From contig JARFQX010000399.1 in assembly GCA_029287555.1 (NCBI GenBank), positions 1-7,355 on the forward strand: DNA of 7,355 bases, written 5' to 3'. Below are positions 1 to 6,302 of the stretch, piece after piece. Position numbers and translations under genes: made by a program. The stretch is from Rubripirellula sp. Its GTDB lineage: Bacteria; Planctomycetota; Planctomycetia; Pirellulales; Pirellulaceae. The notes under the pieces were generated by a model that was not told where the DNA came from, did no database searches, and saw only the letters and a list, made by a program, of their open reading frames with translations. The first letter of the stretch is position 1; every line of letters starts with the position of its first letter.

Positions 1-116
<116 letters not shown>

Positions 117-149
117 TCGTCGGCAGCGTCAGATGTGTATAAGAGACAG
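117..149. other. Illumina Nextera Read 1 transposase adapter
   Basis: The 33 bases match the Nextera Read 1 adapter over its whole length. They begin TCGTCGGCAGCGTC and end with the 19-base Tn5 mosaic end AGATGTGTATAAGAGACAG at 131-149. The mosaic end here comes from the library kit, not from a resident Tn5 element. Genomic sequence starts at 150, and the contig end is therefore a tagmentation cut inside a gene. Confidence 0.98.
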
Positions 150-1279
150 GTCGGTGGCGGACCCGATGGCTCGCCGTCTTGCGTGATGGCAAAGACTCCC
201 AGCGGCATCCAATCGGATTCTTGGGTATCCGCCGGCATCGGTGGAGCGCTTTCGACAATTGTTTGCGCCTGCTGAGCGTATTGATCCGCCGGGATCACCT
301 GATCCCCGTAGTAGACGGTGTTGTCTTCGTAGTAGACATTGTCACCGTAGTCGTAGTAGGTCGGCTGTGACCAACCCCAAGGGAACCATGACGTGACCGC
401 TGCCCACGTGGCCCAGCGATACGGACGGTTCACACGCCACCGCGCCCAAGTGGGATGATCCGCCCAAAAATCAAAACGAGGATGGTTGTCGCGGAACTGT
501 TCACGCACCTGATCATGTCGCTGCTGCCGATAATCATTCAGTTGCTGACGATTCTCGACTCGGTCGGGGCGGTGGTCCGCTAAGGGCCGATCACCAAGGC
601 CAGAACGATCACCAACTCCTGGCCGATCACGAACACCGGGCCGATCACCAACACCGGGCCGATCACCAACGCTGGGGCGATTACCAACTGCTGGTCGGTC
701 GCCGATACCCGGTCCACCGCCGCCCGGGTTATTGCTGAGGAAATTTGCAGCACCAGTTCCAACCGCTCCCGCGGCGATCGATGAGCCCACGCCGCGGCCC
801 GGGCTCGCACCGGCACTCGGACCGAGATCAAGAAAGTTATTCAACTGCCCCGCGCTGGGACGCGCCCCAACCCCGGGACTCGCACCAACACGCGAGCCGC
901 CACCGGGTGAGCCAACGGATGGACGAGAAATTCCCGGTGATACTCCTGGCGATGGCCTAGAAACTCCTGGCGATGGCCTAGAAACTCCTGGCGATGGCCT
1001 AGAAACTCCTGGTGATGGCCGAGAAACTCCCGGTGAGGGCCGCGAGATTCCGGGTGAGGGTCGGTTCATGGACGGAGACGGCCGCGACATGGACCGGCTC
1101 ATCGAAGGCGATCGAGAGAAGCCACCACCGCGACTCATGCCACCGCCACGCATTCCGCCGCCGCGCATGCCACCGCCACCACGAAATCCGCCCCGCGCCA
1201 ACAGCTCACTCGCTGGCAACGTCACCAAAGCGAGCATGCACGTGATCCCTATCACCTTTTGAATTCTTGTTCTCTTCAT
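150..1279 (-). CDS. Secreted repeat-rich planctomycete-type protein, 3' end missing
   Basis: The frame is open from an ATG at 1279 to the adapter, 376 full codons without a stop; the last codon is cut. The start is supported by GAGG at 1288-1291, eight bases upstream. Residues 1-29 form a signal peptide (basic MKRTRIQK, hydrophobic core, cleavage near LLARG). Then come a Gly/Arg/Met-rich stretch (30-55), six RPSPGVS-type heptads (73-114), a low-complexity linker, seven GVGDRP-type hexads (191-232) and a charged segment (235-270). Next is a Trp-rich block (FWADHPTWARWRVNRPYRW, 271-289) and a Tyr-rich block (YYDYGDNVYYEDNTVYYGDQ, 308-327). The Trp/Tyr module followed by WMPLGVFA near 357 resembles planctomycete proteins sometimes annotated mu-protocadherin-like; that link is from memory. 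In such homologues I recall roughly 80 more residues. Function unknown; probably a cell-surface or periplasmic protein. It lies 60 bases downstream of the next gene on the same strand, so cotranscription is likely. Confidence 0.85.
584..709 (-). repeat. 18-bp coding tandem repeat, seven GVGDRP-type units
   Basis: Seven consecutive 18-base units encode hexapeptides of the form G-[VIL]-G-D-R-P within the secreted protein (residues 191-232). The units differ by point changes (VGN, VRD, DRS), so the array is older and more diverged than the heptad array upstream in the same gene. The motif gives regularly spaced Asp/Arg pairs in a Pro/Gly background, as expected of a disordered or extended surface linker. 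Confidence 0.9.
938..1063 (-). repeat. 21-bp coding tandem repeat, six RPSPGVS units
   Basis: Six consecutive 21-base units encode RPSPG[V/I]S heptads (residues 73-114). The segments 961-981 and 982-1002 are identical on the plus strand and the unit beside them (940-960) differs by one base, while the units nearest the 5' end of the gene have diverged further. The identical copies point to recent expansion by replication slippage, so copy number may vary between strains or be misassembled from short reads. Confidence 0.93.
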
Positions 1280-1287
1280 CTCCAGGA

Positions 1288-1291
1288 CCTC
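1288..1291 (-). promoter_or_regulatory. Ribosome binding site GAGG fixing the ATG at 1279
   Basis: GAGG on the minus strand sits eight bases before the ATG at 1279 and supports that start over the in-frame ATG at residue 15. The chosen start also gives a complete signal peptide. Confidence 0.6.
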
Positions 1292-1339
1292 AAATTTGTT
1301 TGCACGTGACGGATGCCGCATGGTTGCTGAATGAATGTC

Positions 1340-2278
1340 TCACTGCTCGCTCACCCGCCGAATGACGATTCTGGGAAGATTCGGCAGCAACTCTCCATCC
1401 ACCACGCGATTGACCTGCTCCCAAGCAAAGCTGTTCTCATCCAGTGGCGTCAGGAGTGACGTTGCGGATGCGATTCCGCCATCAGGCAAAGTCGCTGTTT
1501 GTTGCACGGCCCAGGTGTCGGCCGTCTTATTCCAGACAGCTTGGTTGAATCCGCCGTCGGAGTCGAAGACCCAAGAGCGAATGGTCTTCTTGGCAGGGTC
1601 CCAGCCGATCAGTTGCATTCCAGCCATTTCGGTGCTACCCGTGACCGAAGCGGTGAATGATCGCACCAGAAAGTTCTTGTTACGGGCCCAATGGCATTCG
1701 GTAGTCACAGTGCCCTCGTCGTCCTGGTCGGTCCACTGACCAATCATCCACTCCAAGTCCTTGAGTTGCTCGAACTGGCTCGGCGGCGTGAGGATGGGGC
1801 TTTCGGTAATCCGATCGATGAGCCAATCGCCATCCCGTTTGATGTGAACCGCGTTATACCGAGTCCGCGTCGATTCGCCTTCGCCGCGGTAAATGGTCGA
1901 GGTGCCGCTTTCCAGGGCGACGTTTGGCGACACAAAGTCAATGGACTCGATCTCCACGTGCAGACGACTTTCGCTTGCGGACGCGAAGACACCCCGCAAC
2001 GATTCCTTCATCTCCTCACGTCCCGAGATCCGCTGCCCGGTGGCTTGATCGATGAACACACCATCGGCAGACCAACGGGCAACCACGCCATCGACGTCAT
2101 TCTTGTTAAACGCCTCGACATAGGCCTGGATGCCCTTTTCGATGGTGGCTCGATCATCAGCAACTTGCGATGATTGTTCCGCTTCCTGTGCCCGTTCTGT
2201 TCGCTGCGCCGGCACCGACGCCGGAAGCATGAGACACGCAAGAAAACAGTACAAGACTCCGAATCGTCTGCAGCTCAT
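1340..2278 (-). CDS. Exported two-domain protein: NTF2/SnoaL-like plus lipocalin-like domain
   Basis: A 312-residue protein starting at the ATG at 2278. A longer reading exists only from a TTG at 2335 and would bury the signal peptide, so I reject it. Residues 1-25 are a signal peptide ending SVPAQ. Residues 41-160 match the SnoaL/DUF4440 type of NTF2-like fold (TIGR02246, SgcJ/EcaC group): ATIEKGIQAYVEAFNKNDVDGVVARWSADG is cut here to its recognisable core YVEAFNKNDVDGVVARWS, followed by GVFID, GREEM and the ending HIKRDGDWLID. Residues 170-309 (LKDLEWMIGQW, then VRSF, IGWDPAKKTIRSWVFDSDGG, LPRIVIRR) look like a DUF1579/lipocalin-like beta-barrel. No catalytic residues are evident. The substrate is unknown; the SgcJ/EcaC name does not imply oxidoreductase activity. 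It is the promoter-proximal member of a probable operon with the repeat-rich secreted protein. Confidence 0.85.
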   Translation of the reverse strand: MSCRRFGVLYCFLACLMLPASVPAQRTERAQEAEQSSQVADDRATIEKGIQAYVEAFNKNDVDGVVARWSADGVFIDQATGQRISGREEMKESLRGVFASASESRLHVEIESIDFVSPNVALESGTSTIYRGEGESTRTRYNAVHIKRDGDWLIDRITESPILTPPSQFEQLKDLEWMIGQWTDQDDEGTVTTECHWARNKNFLVRSFTASVTGSTEMAGMQLIGWDPAKKTIRSWVFDSDGGFNQAVWNKTADTWAVQQTATLPDGGIASATSLLTPLDENSFAWEQVNRVVDGELLPNLPRIVIRRVSEQ

Positions 2279-2591
2279 GATCTTTCTCGTTTTCGTGATC
2301 CAGATGTTCACGCGGACAGGGATTTTTCTGGTCAAACGGGCACCCCGTGCGTGGTCATCAAACCCTATTCGCGACTCGATCTCTATGCAGTTTCGGCAAA
2401 TACTCCAGCAGTTATGTTTTCGTCGGGGTAACTTCAGCGAGGCGCAGTATCCCGCGGCGACGTTCGCGGCAAAAGGCTGCGTCAGGTCTTGTCACGCGAC
2501 CCATCATCGCATGCGGCGGATACCGGATGGTTTTTGCCGAAAGTGCCTAGTTGTTGGCATCGGAATCTAGAATTCCAACTACAACTGCGAC
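2279..2591. other. Divergent intergenic region, no gene recognised
   Basis: This 313-base spacer separates the minus-strand pair from the plus-strand chimeric ORF and must hold at least the promoter of the minus-strand pair. Short open frames exist on the plus strand (for example from 2347), but none has a recognisable domain, signal peptide or convincing ribosome binding site. I could not find a well-spaced -35/-10 pair or a strong hairpin. Confidence 0.5.
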
Positions 2592-3374
2592 GTGAATATC
2601 AAGGTGATCTTTCCGGTTGCCGTCCGCACACCGGGGATGTTTGCCGGCGGCTCAGGTGGCACCGAAGAAGGACACGCGAAGGGCGGTCGCTGGTACAATT
2701 GGGCCGACACGGTTCACGACACAGCGCGCGTGGCACGATTCCAGGGAGTTCCTTACCGGTTTGCCCACCCCGACCCGGTCGCGCAGAACCACTGGAAGTT
2801 TGAGAATCCCAACAGCGGCTACATTCTTCCCCTGGAACAGCAGCCGTACATCGCCTGGCTGGTACGACTGGCCAATGTGGCGCAACTACAAGGCAAGACA
2901 CTGGCGTTCGTGAACTGGTTTCCTGAGTGCATTCCAGCGACGCTGATCAGTCGCTCGCTGCAAGAGATGCGGGCATTCATCTCCGAACACGTTAAGGTCG
3001 TCGTCAAGCCGCTTGATCAAATGGGCGGTCAATCGGTGTTCGTGACGGATGCCGACGACGGCAACCACAACGTGATTCTAGAGACCGTCAGCGGCCAGGG
3101 CACGCGGTACACGATGATTCAAAGGTACGTCGACGCGATCGCCGAATCGGGCGACAAGCGGATTATTCTGATCGACGGCCAGCCGATTCCGCTCGCTCTG
3201 GTCCGCATCCCATCGCCGGACGAGCATCGCGGTAATCTGGCAACGGGCGCGCGTAAGGAGTTCCGACCACTCACCCAGCGCGATCGCTGGATCTGCGAAC
3301 AGGTTGGTCCAGTGCTTCGCGAAATGGGTTTGCTGTTCACAGGCATCGACGAAACCAGTGATCAATTGCCGTGA
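2592..3374 (+). pseudogene. Chimera of DsbA/HCCA-isomerase-like piece and truncated glutathione synthetase
   Basis: The frame is 260 codons from a GTG with no clear Shine-Dalgarno. Residues about 31-107 (GVPYRFAHPDPV, LPLEQQPYIAWLVRLANVAQ, QGKTLAFV) resemble the helical insert of DsbA-family/2-hydroxychromene-2-carboxylate isomerase proteins; the N-terminal thioredoxin beta strand and active-site region are absent. From residue 109 the sequence turns without a frame break into the ATP-grasp part of prokaryotic glutathione synthetase (GshB): WFPECIPATLISRSL, VVVKPLDQMGGQSVF, GTRYTMIQRYV, DKRIILIDGQPIPLALVRIP, RGNLATGA, LTQRDRWICEQVGP, GLLFTGID. It stops at residue 253, before the EINVTSPT metal-binding segment and final helices, and has no GshB N-terminal domain (family length about 315). 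Usual Gly positions are altered (KPLDGMGG to KPLDQMGG; GNLAAGGRG to GNLATGARK). I expect no glutathione synthetase activity. It is either a decayed recombination product or an assembly chimera. Confidence 0.7.
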
Positions 3375-3432
3375 ATTGATTACAGCTGAACGCCAACTTC
3401 AGCAGCAGGTGGAGCCCGTTCGACAGCAATTG
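3373..3432 (+). pseudogene. Possible DUF3050-like N-terminal shard
   Basis: Overlapping the end of the GshB fragment in another frame, about 20 residues read ELITAERQLQQQVEPVRQQL. This resembles the opening helix of DUF3050 (heme-oxygenase-like) proteins, but the HPVY-type continuation does not follow and homology ends at once. The match is short and from memory, so treat it as a hint that a third gene was broken here. Confidence 0.25.
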
Positions 3433-3746
3433 ACAGTTTTGCTTATGCGAAGCCTCGCCGTCACATCCCTTCCCATCGGGATGACGGCTTCAAAACAGAC
3501 CGATGGCAGACCTCCTCGGACCGCTGGATCAGGTGCTGCTGAAGACATCTGGCCGCAGACCGGGTTCGATATTCATTGTCACATTCGTCACATTCGACAG
3601 TTCCATGATCAAGCGGGGATCAATCGCCGCCAAACGATTCGTGGACATGCATGGAATCTCCCAGGTCGATCGAAATCACTTGTACCGCGAATCTCTCAGG
3701 CGACGCTGGAAGCATCGGTATCGTCGACAACTTGTGAACGGAATCA
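3375..3746. other. Gene-poor spacer upstream of the porin
   Basis: About 370 bases with no recognisable intact gene. A plus-strand frame from an ATG at 3503 stays open into the porin gene (to 3898), but it overlaps the porin by about 150 bases out of frame and has no identifiable domain, so I treat it as chance. The spacer holds an imperfect inverted repeat (3436-3496) and a perfect 9-base tandem duplication, GTCACATTC, at 3578-3595. It must also contain the porin promoter unless that lies further upstream. Confidence 0.5.
3436..3496 (+). terminator. Imperfect inverted repeat, possible transcription terminator
   Basis: The core hairpin pairs GCCGTC and ATCCC (3457-3462, 3465-3469) with GGGAT and GACGGC (3478-3488) around an 8-base loop, with a two-base bulge. 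A competing outer pairing joins GTTTTG and GAAGCC on the left (3436-3441, 3449-3454) with GGCTTCAAAAC on the right (3486-3496). No T-tract follows on either strand, so a classic Rho-independent terminator is doubtful. Its place between broken genes and the porin would suit a transcription barrier or a structured 5' leader. Confidence 0.35.
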
Positions 3747-5090
3747 ATGACGAGAAACTCCTCAACAATTTTCTTGGCGCTGGCAGCCCTGCTGAGCGGT
3801 TGGAGTCAGTCCCCGGTCGTCGCCCAGACCACCATTTCAAGCTCGGTCATCAGCCAAGGCCCTGGATTGACTTCGAGCATCGAAGACCCGGTGGTTAATC
3901 TGCAGAACACTCGCCGACTTCGTGAACAGATTAGGACTCCCGGTGACGCCTTGTTTCCGACGTCTCCGCTGACGCCAATCCGTGAGCGGTTCATTGCCAT
4001 GGAAAAACGCATCTACGAAGCGACCGACATCAAGTTTGGAACCAATCTGAACACGCTAATGCAAGGCTTGGGCGACAACATCCCAGGAACGGATTCTTAT
4101 GGAATGGCGTCGTTCTTGCAGTTCAATGCAACTTGGGACGGTTTTCGAAAGGGATGTCCTAATCAGGGTGAGATCACGCTGGGACTGGAAGGCCGCTGGA
4201 ATTGGGGAACAACCGACCCGACAACTCTAGGTGCCGTTGGACTGGGCAGTCAGACGTTTACTTCCAATCCGTTCACGACCTATACGCCGACCTTCTTGGT
4301 TAGAAACTTGTTCTGGCGGCAAGGCAGTCGCAAAGCGGGTTGGATGTATCGCGTCGGCCGAGTCACGCCGGATCAGTTTCTGAGTACATCACAGCATGTC
4401 ACTCCGCTGCTCCATAATACGCCGATCGCCGGTACGGGTGCATTCGCCATGGGGCTTCCCGACTCGGGTCTGGGAATGTTCGGCGGCTTCTTTCTGAATG
4501 ACTGGGCCAACATTGCGGGGGTCGTTTCTGACGCCAATGCAGACCGAACGAATTTCGGTAAACTCGACGAGGGTGAATTATTCACTGCGCTTGAATTGCA
4601 AGTCAAAATTCTCCCTCTCACCGAGAAAGCCGGCTACTCGAAGCTCACTTTCTGGCACAACGATGGCACCAGAAACGGCGCGGCCATCAATGGCAGCAGC
4701 GGCGCCGAGGGCTGGGGTTGGTTTTTCAAGGGTGAACAGGAGCTGTCCTGCGATGGTCGGATGATTGGCTTGTTGCGGTATGGAAAAAGCTATAACAGTT
4801 CCGCACTTTATGACGAGCTGGCTGCCGCCCATTTCCTCGTTTATGACCCGTTTGATTCCGGCAGGTACAAGAGGCGAGGATTCAACGCGGATCTCGCGGG
4901 ATTCGTTTACAGCTGGGTGCAACCATCTGGCGCCGATCGCGACGAATCCAATTTTGAAGTGTTCTACCGGTTTGCCCTCTTTCCGGAAATGCAGGCGACG
5001 GTCAGCTACCAAGCGATTGTCAATCCAGCGTTGGACCCCACCAACGATTATGGCTCGGCGATCAGTCTGCGACTTCGTTCCACTTGGTAA
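3747..5090 (+). CDS. OprB-like carbohydrate-selective porin
   Basis: A 447-residue protein starting at the ATG at 3747, with GGA at 3739-3741 as a weak ribosome binding site. Residues 1-26 are a signal peptide ending SPVVAQ. A short helical segment (RERFIAMEKRIYEATDIKFG, near 88-107) precedes a long run of alternating amphipathic strands rich in Gly, Asn, Trp and Phe, ending RLRSTW with an aromatic last residue, as outer-membrane beta-barrels do. The end of the barrel (ESNFEVFYRFALFPEMQATV, INPALDPTNDYGSAISLRLR) is typical of the OprB family (PF04966), which forms diffusion channels for sugars and similar solutes in Gram-negative outer membranes. Length fits the family and the frame is uninterrupted, so it is the one clearly intact complete gene in the right half. 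Its substrate cannot be read from sequence. The stop lies six bases from the stop of the convergent AraC-type frame. Confidence 0.85.
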   Translation: MTRNSSTIFLALAALLSGWSQSPVVAQTTISSSVISQGPGLTSSIEDPVVNLQNTRRLREQIRTPGDALFPTSPLTPIRERFIAMEKRIYEATDIKFGTNLNTLMQGLGDNIPGTDSYGMASFLQFNATWDGFRKGCPNQGEITLGLEGRWNWGTTDPTTLGAVGLGSQTFTSNPFTTYTPTFLVRNLFWRQGSRKAGWMYRVGRVTPDQFLSTSQHVTPLLHNTPIAGTGAFAMGLPDSGLGMFGGFFLNDWANIAGVVSDANADRTNFGKLDEGELFTALELQVKILPLTEKAGYSKLTFWHNDGTRNGAAINGSSGAEGWGWFFKGEQELSCDGRMIGLLRYGKSYNSSALYDELAAAHFLVYDPFDSGRYKRRGFNADLAGFVYSWVQPSGADRDESNFEVFYRFALFPEMQATVSYQAIVNPALDPTNDYGSAISLRLRSTW

Positions 5091-5342
5091 CGTAACTCAC
5101 GTCAGGGAATGGAATCCACGTGGACTGCGAATCTTCTTCACCACAATGGTGTGCTGATAAGCCTGGGGCTCCTGTGCGCGCATGTTGTCGCGACAAACGG
5201 TTACGGCCAGTGTGGCCAGTGTTGCTCGTGTGACGACTGTGACGCCAACGGGGACGTATGCGATGCCAACCGTTGTGACGCGCATCTGATGCCCCCGGAG
5301 TCCGCTTGTCGTCACTGGGAATCGAACAAGTGCGAGATCGGT
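5091..5342. other. Unassigned stretch between the porin and the AraC remnant
   Basis: Two readings compete here. On the minus strand the AraC frame continues open for about 80 codons of unrelated sequence down to a TGA at 5097. On the plus strand a frame from 5109 gives a hydrophobic start (LISLGLLCAHVVA) and then a Cys/Asp-rich stretch (QCGQCCSCDDCDANGDVC) before running antisense into the AraC remnant. Neither has a recognised family. The DNA contains repeated TGTGACG words, near-duplicate words (GACGCCAACGG at 5240-5250, GATGCCAACCG at 5262-5272) and a perfect 12-base palindrome, TTGTCGCGACAA (5185-5196). I would not annotate a gene here with confidence. Confidence 0.45.
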
Positions 5343-6047
5343 TCTCAGCGTTCTCTTAGGGACATCACAGGTGCTGGCAAGCTCTGCCACACTGGGAGAC
5401 TCGTACCAATTCTCCTCGAGAATCGCGCATGACCGACGGATGATTTCATCATGTGTTGGCTTGGGTCGACCATGTGCCTGGGCAGTGGCCTTGTTGCGAT
5501 GAAATGCGATCGGTTTCAACAAGCTGAGCAACTCTGAAGCAGCGTGTTTCGCTGCTTCGGACTCCTCGAAACCGGAACGGGTCGCTGAGGCCGCGAGGGC
5601 GTTGAACGCAATATCCTGAAATCGAATCGCAGATTTCGGATCACGCGGCGCGAGCGAACACAGACGCAACATGGATTCCGTCCGGTCGCCCATCCAATGC
5701 TCGGTATTCACGAATGCCCCAAGCCAATGCTGTGGTTCCCTGGTCGTGATACAGAACTCGGCGTTCGTAAAAGGGGACAAAGAACGAGTCACGATTGATG
5801 AGGATGCCATTGCCCCGATATTCGATTCCCCTGGTCAGTGGCTGGTAGAGAATACAACGTTTCCGATGCGTCTGACCGCAAGCAACGTGGCGCTGCCTAG
5901 TAAGCCGAACTGAAGCTCAATCCCTGGCAGCTTGAGTCGATCGATCGTCCAGCTTCGTCGCTCGGGATCTCGTAACAGCATCTTGCTGTCGACCCCGCCA
6001 ATAGAGTTGGCGAAGGCATCGAAATCATCAAAGCTTTGTCTTTTCAT
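5097..6047 (-). pseudogene. Broken AraC-family transcriptional regulator
   Basis: From an ATG at 6047 (AGGTG four bases upstream) the frame reads MKRQSFDDFDAFANSIGGVD, the opening of AraC-family regulators with a cupin-like N-terminal domain. It meets a TGA at 5835-5837 (codon 71) and continues in the same frame: the next ATG is 5810, with FTNAEFCITTREPQHWLGAF, the GRPKPTHDEIIRRS linker and the first HTH helix pair (PSVAELASTCDVPKRTLR, to residue 235). Family resemblance stops at about 5343, so the rest of the roughly 100-residue DNA-binding domain, including the second HTH, is missing. It is replaced by about 80 residues of unrelated Thr/Val-rich sequence. With a nonsense codon and half the DNA-binding domain gone, it should not work as a regulator. 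In intact form it could have regulated the convergent porin or the divergent aconitase-X gene; that is inference from position only. Confidence 0.75.
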
Positions 6048-6205
6048 GTGGCACCTATGCCCCGAAAAAAACGTGCTTTTGTAATTCTTCCTCGCAACAA
6101 CCCGCGATCGAACTCTCGCGATAACGGCTGTAACGTTCACACGATAGCTGCATTCATCACGTCCCAAAATTCCATTTTTTGCCGAAAATGCATGGAAGGT
6201 CGCTC

Positions 6206-6262
6206 ATGGATCGCGTTAACTGGAAGTTCCTTGGCAATGTATTCGCTGTGGACTGGCACTGA
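6206..6262 (+). CDS. Possible 18-residue leader ORF upstream of the aconitase-X gene
   Basis: An ATG at 6206 is preceded by GGAAGG (6194-6199) at the ideal six-base spacing and opens an 18-codon frame, MDRVNWKFLGNVFAVDWH, ending in TGA 46 bases before the next start. The ribosome binding site is at least as good as that of the downstream gene. It may be a regulatory leader peptide or chance; the peptide matches no known attenuator and has no run of one amino acid. Confidence 0.3.
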   Translation: MDRVNWKFLGNVFAVDWH

Positions 6263-6295
6263 ACTACAGTCGACGACCTTAACAAAGACGAATCA

Positions 6296-6302
6296 GAGAA
6301 GG
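6296..6302 (+). promoter_or_regulatory. Ribosome binding site GAGAAGG for the ATG at 6309
   Basis: GAGAAGG lies six bases before the ATG at 6309. It supports a start that includes the twin-arginine signal peptide rather than an internal start at the catalytic domain. Confidence 0.7.

Noticed and set aside
131..149. Tn5 mosaic end as evidence of a resident transposon
   Set aside because: It is the last 19 bases of the full Nextera adapter and follows a poly-C artefact, so it comes from library preparation.
580..831. Minus-strand ORF with LVIGP repeats
   Set aside because: It is the same 18-base array read in a different frame from the secreted protein, with no independent support.
938..1063. 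CRISPR-like array
   Set aside because: The 21-base units are directly contiguous without spacers and encode an in-frame heptapeptide.
732..1262. Plus-strand Pro/Gly-rich ORF with a TPGDGLE repeat
   Set aside because: It is antisense to the repetitive minus-strand gene, which has a signal peptide, a ribosome binding site and recognisable modules. Long antisense frames are expected opposite repeats.
2279..2335. N-terminal extension of the NTF2-like protein from a TTG
   Set aside because: It would put 19 basic residues before a clean signal peptide; the ATG at 2278 is a better start.
3503..3898. 131-residue plus ORF upstream of and overlapping the porin
   Set aside because: No recognisable domain, and it overlaps the porin start by about 150 bases out of frame.
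5300..5345. tRNA 3' half on the minus strand (GTTCGATTCCCAGT resembles a T-arm)
   Set aside because: The T-stem does not pair fully, and no acceptor, D or anticodon arm can be assembled around it.
5835..5837. Selenocysteine or programmed readthrough at the AraC TGA
   Set aside because: No SECIS-like hairpin is evident just downstream, and AraC regulators are not selenoproteins; a point mutation or error is simpler.
6254..6270. Sigma-54 promoter (TGGCAC word) before the aconitase-X gene
   Set aside because: The -24-like TGGCAC is present, but the spacing leads to TACAG instead of a TTGC -12 element.
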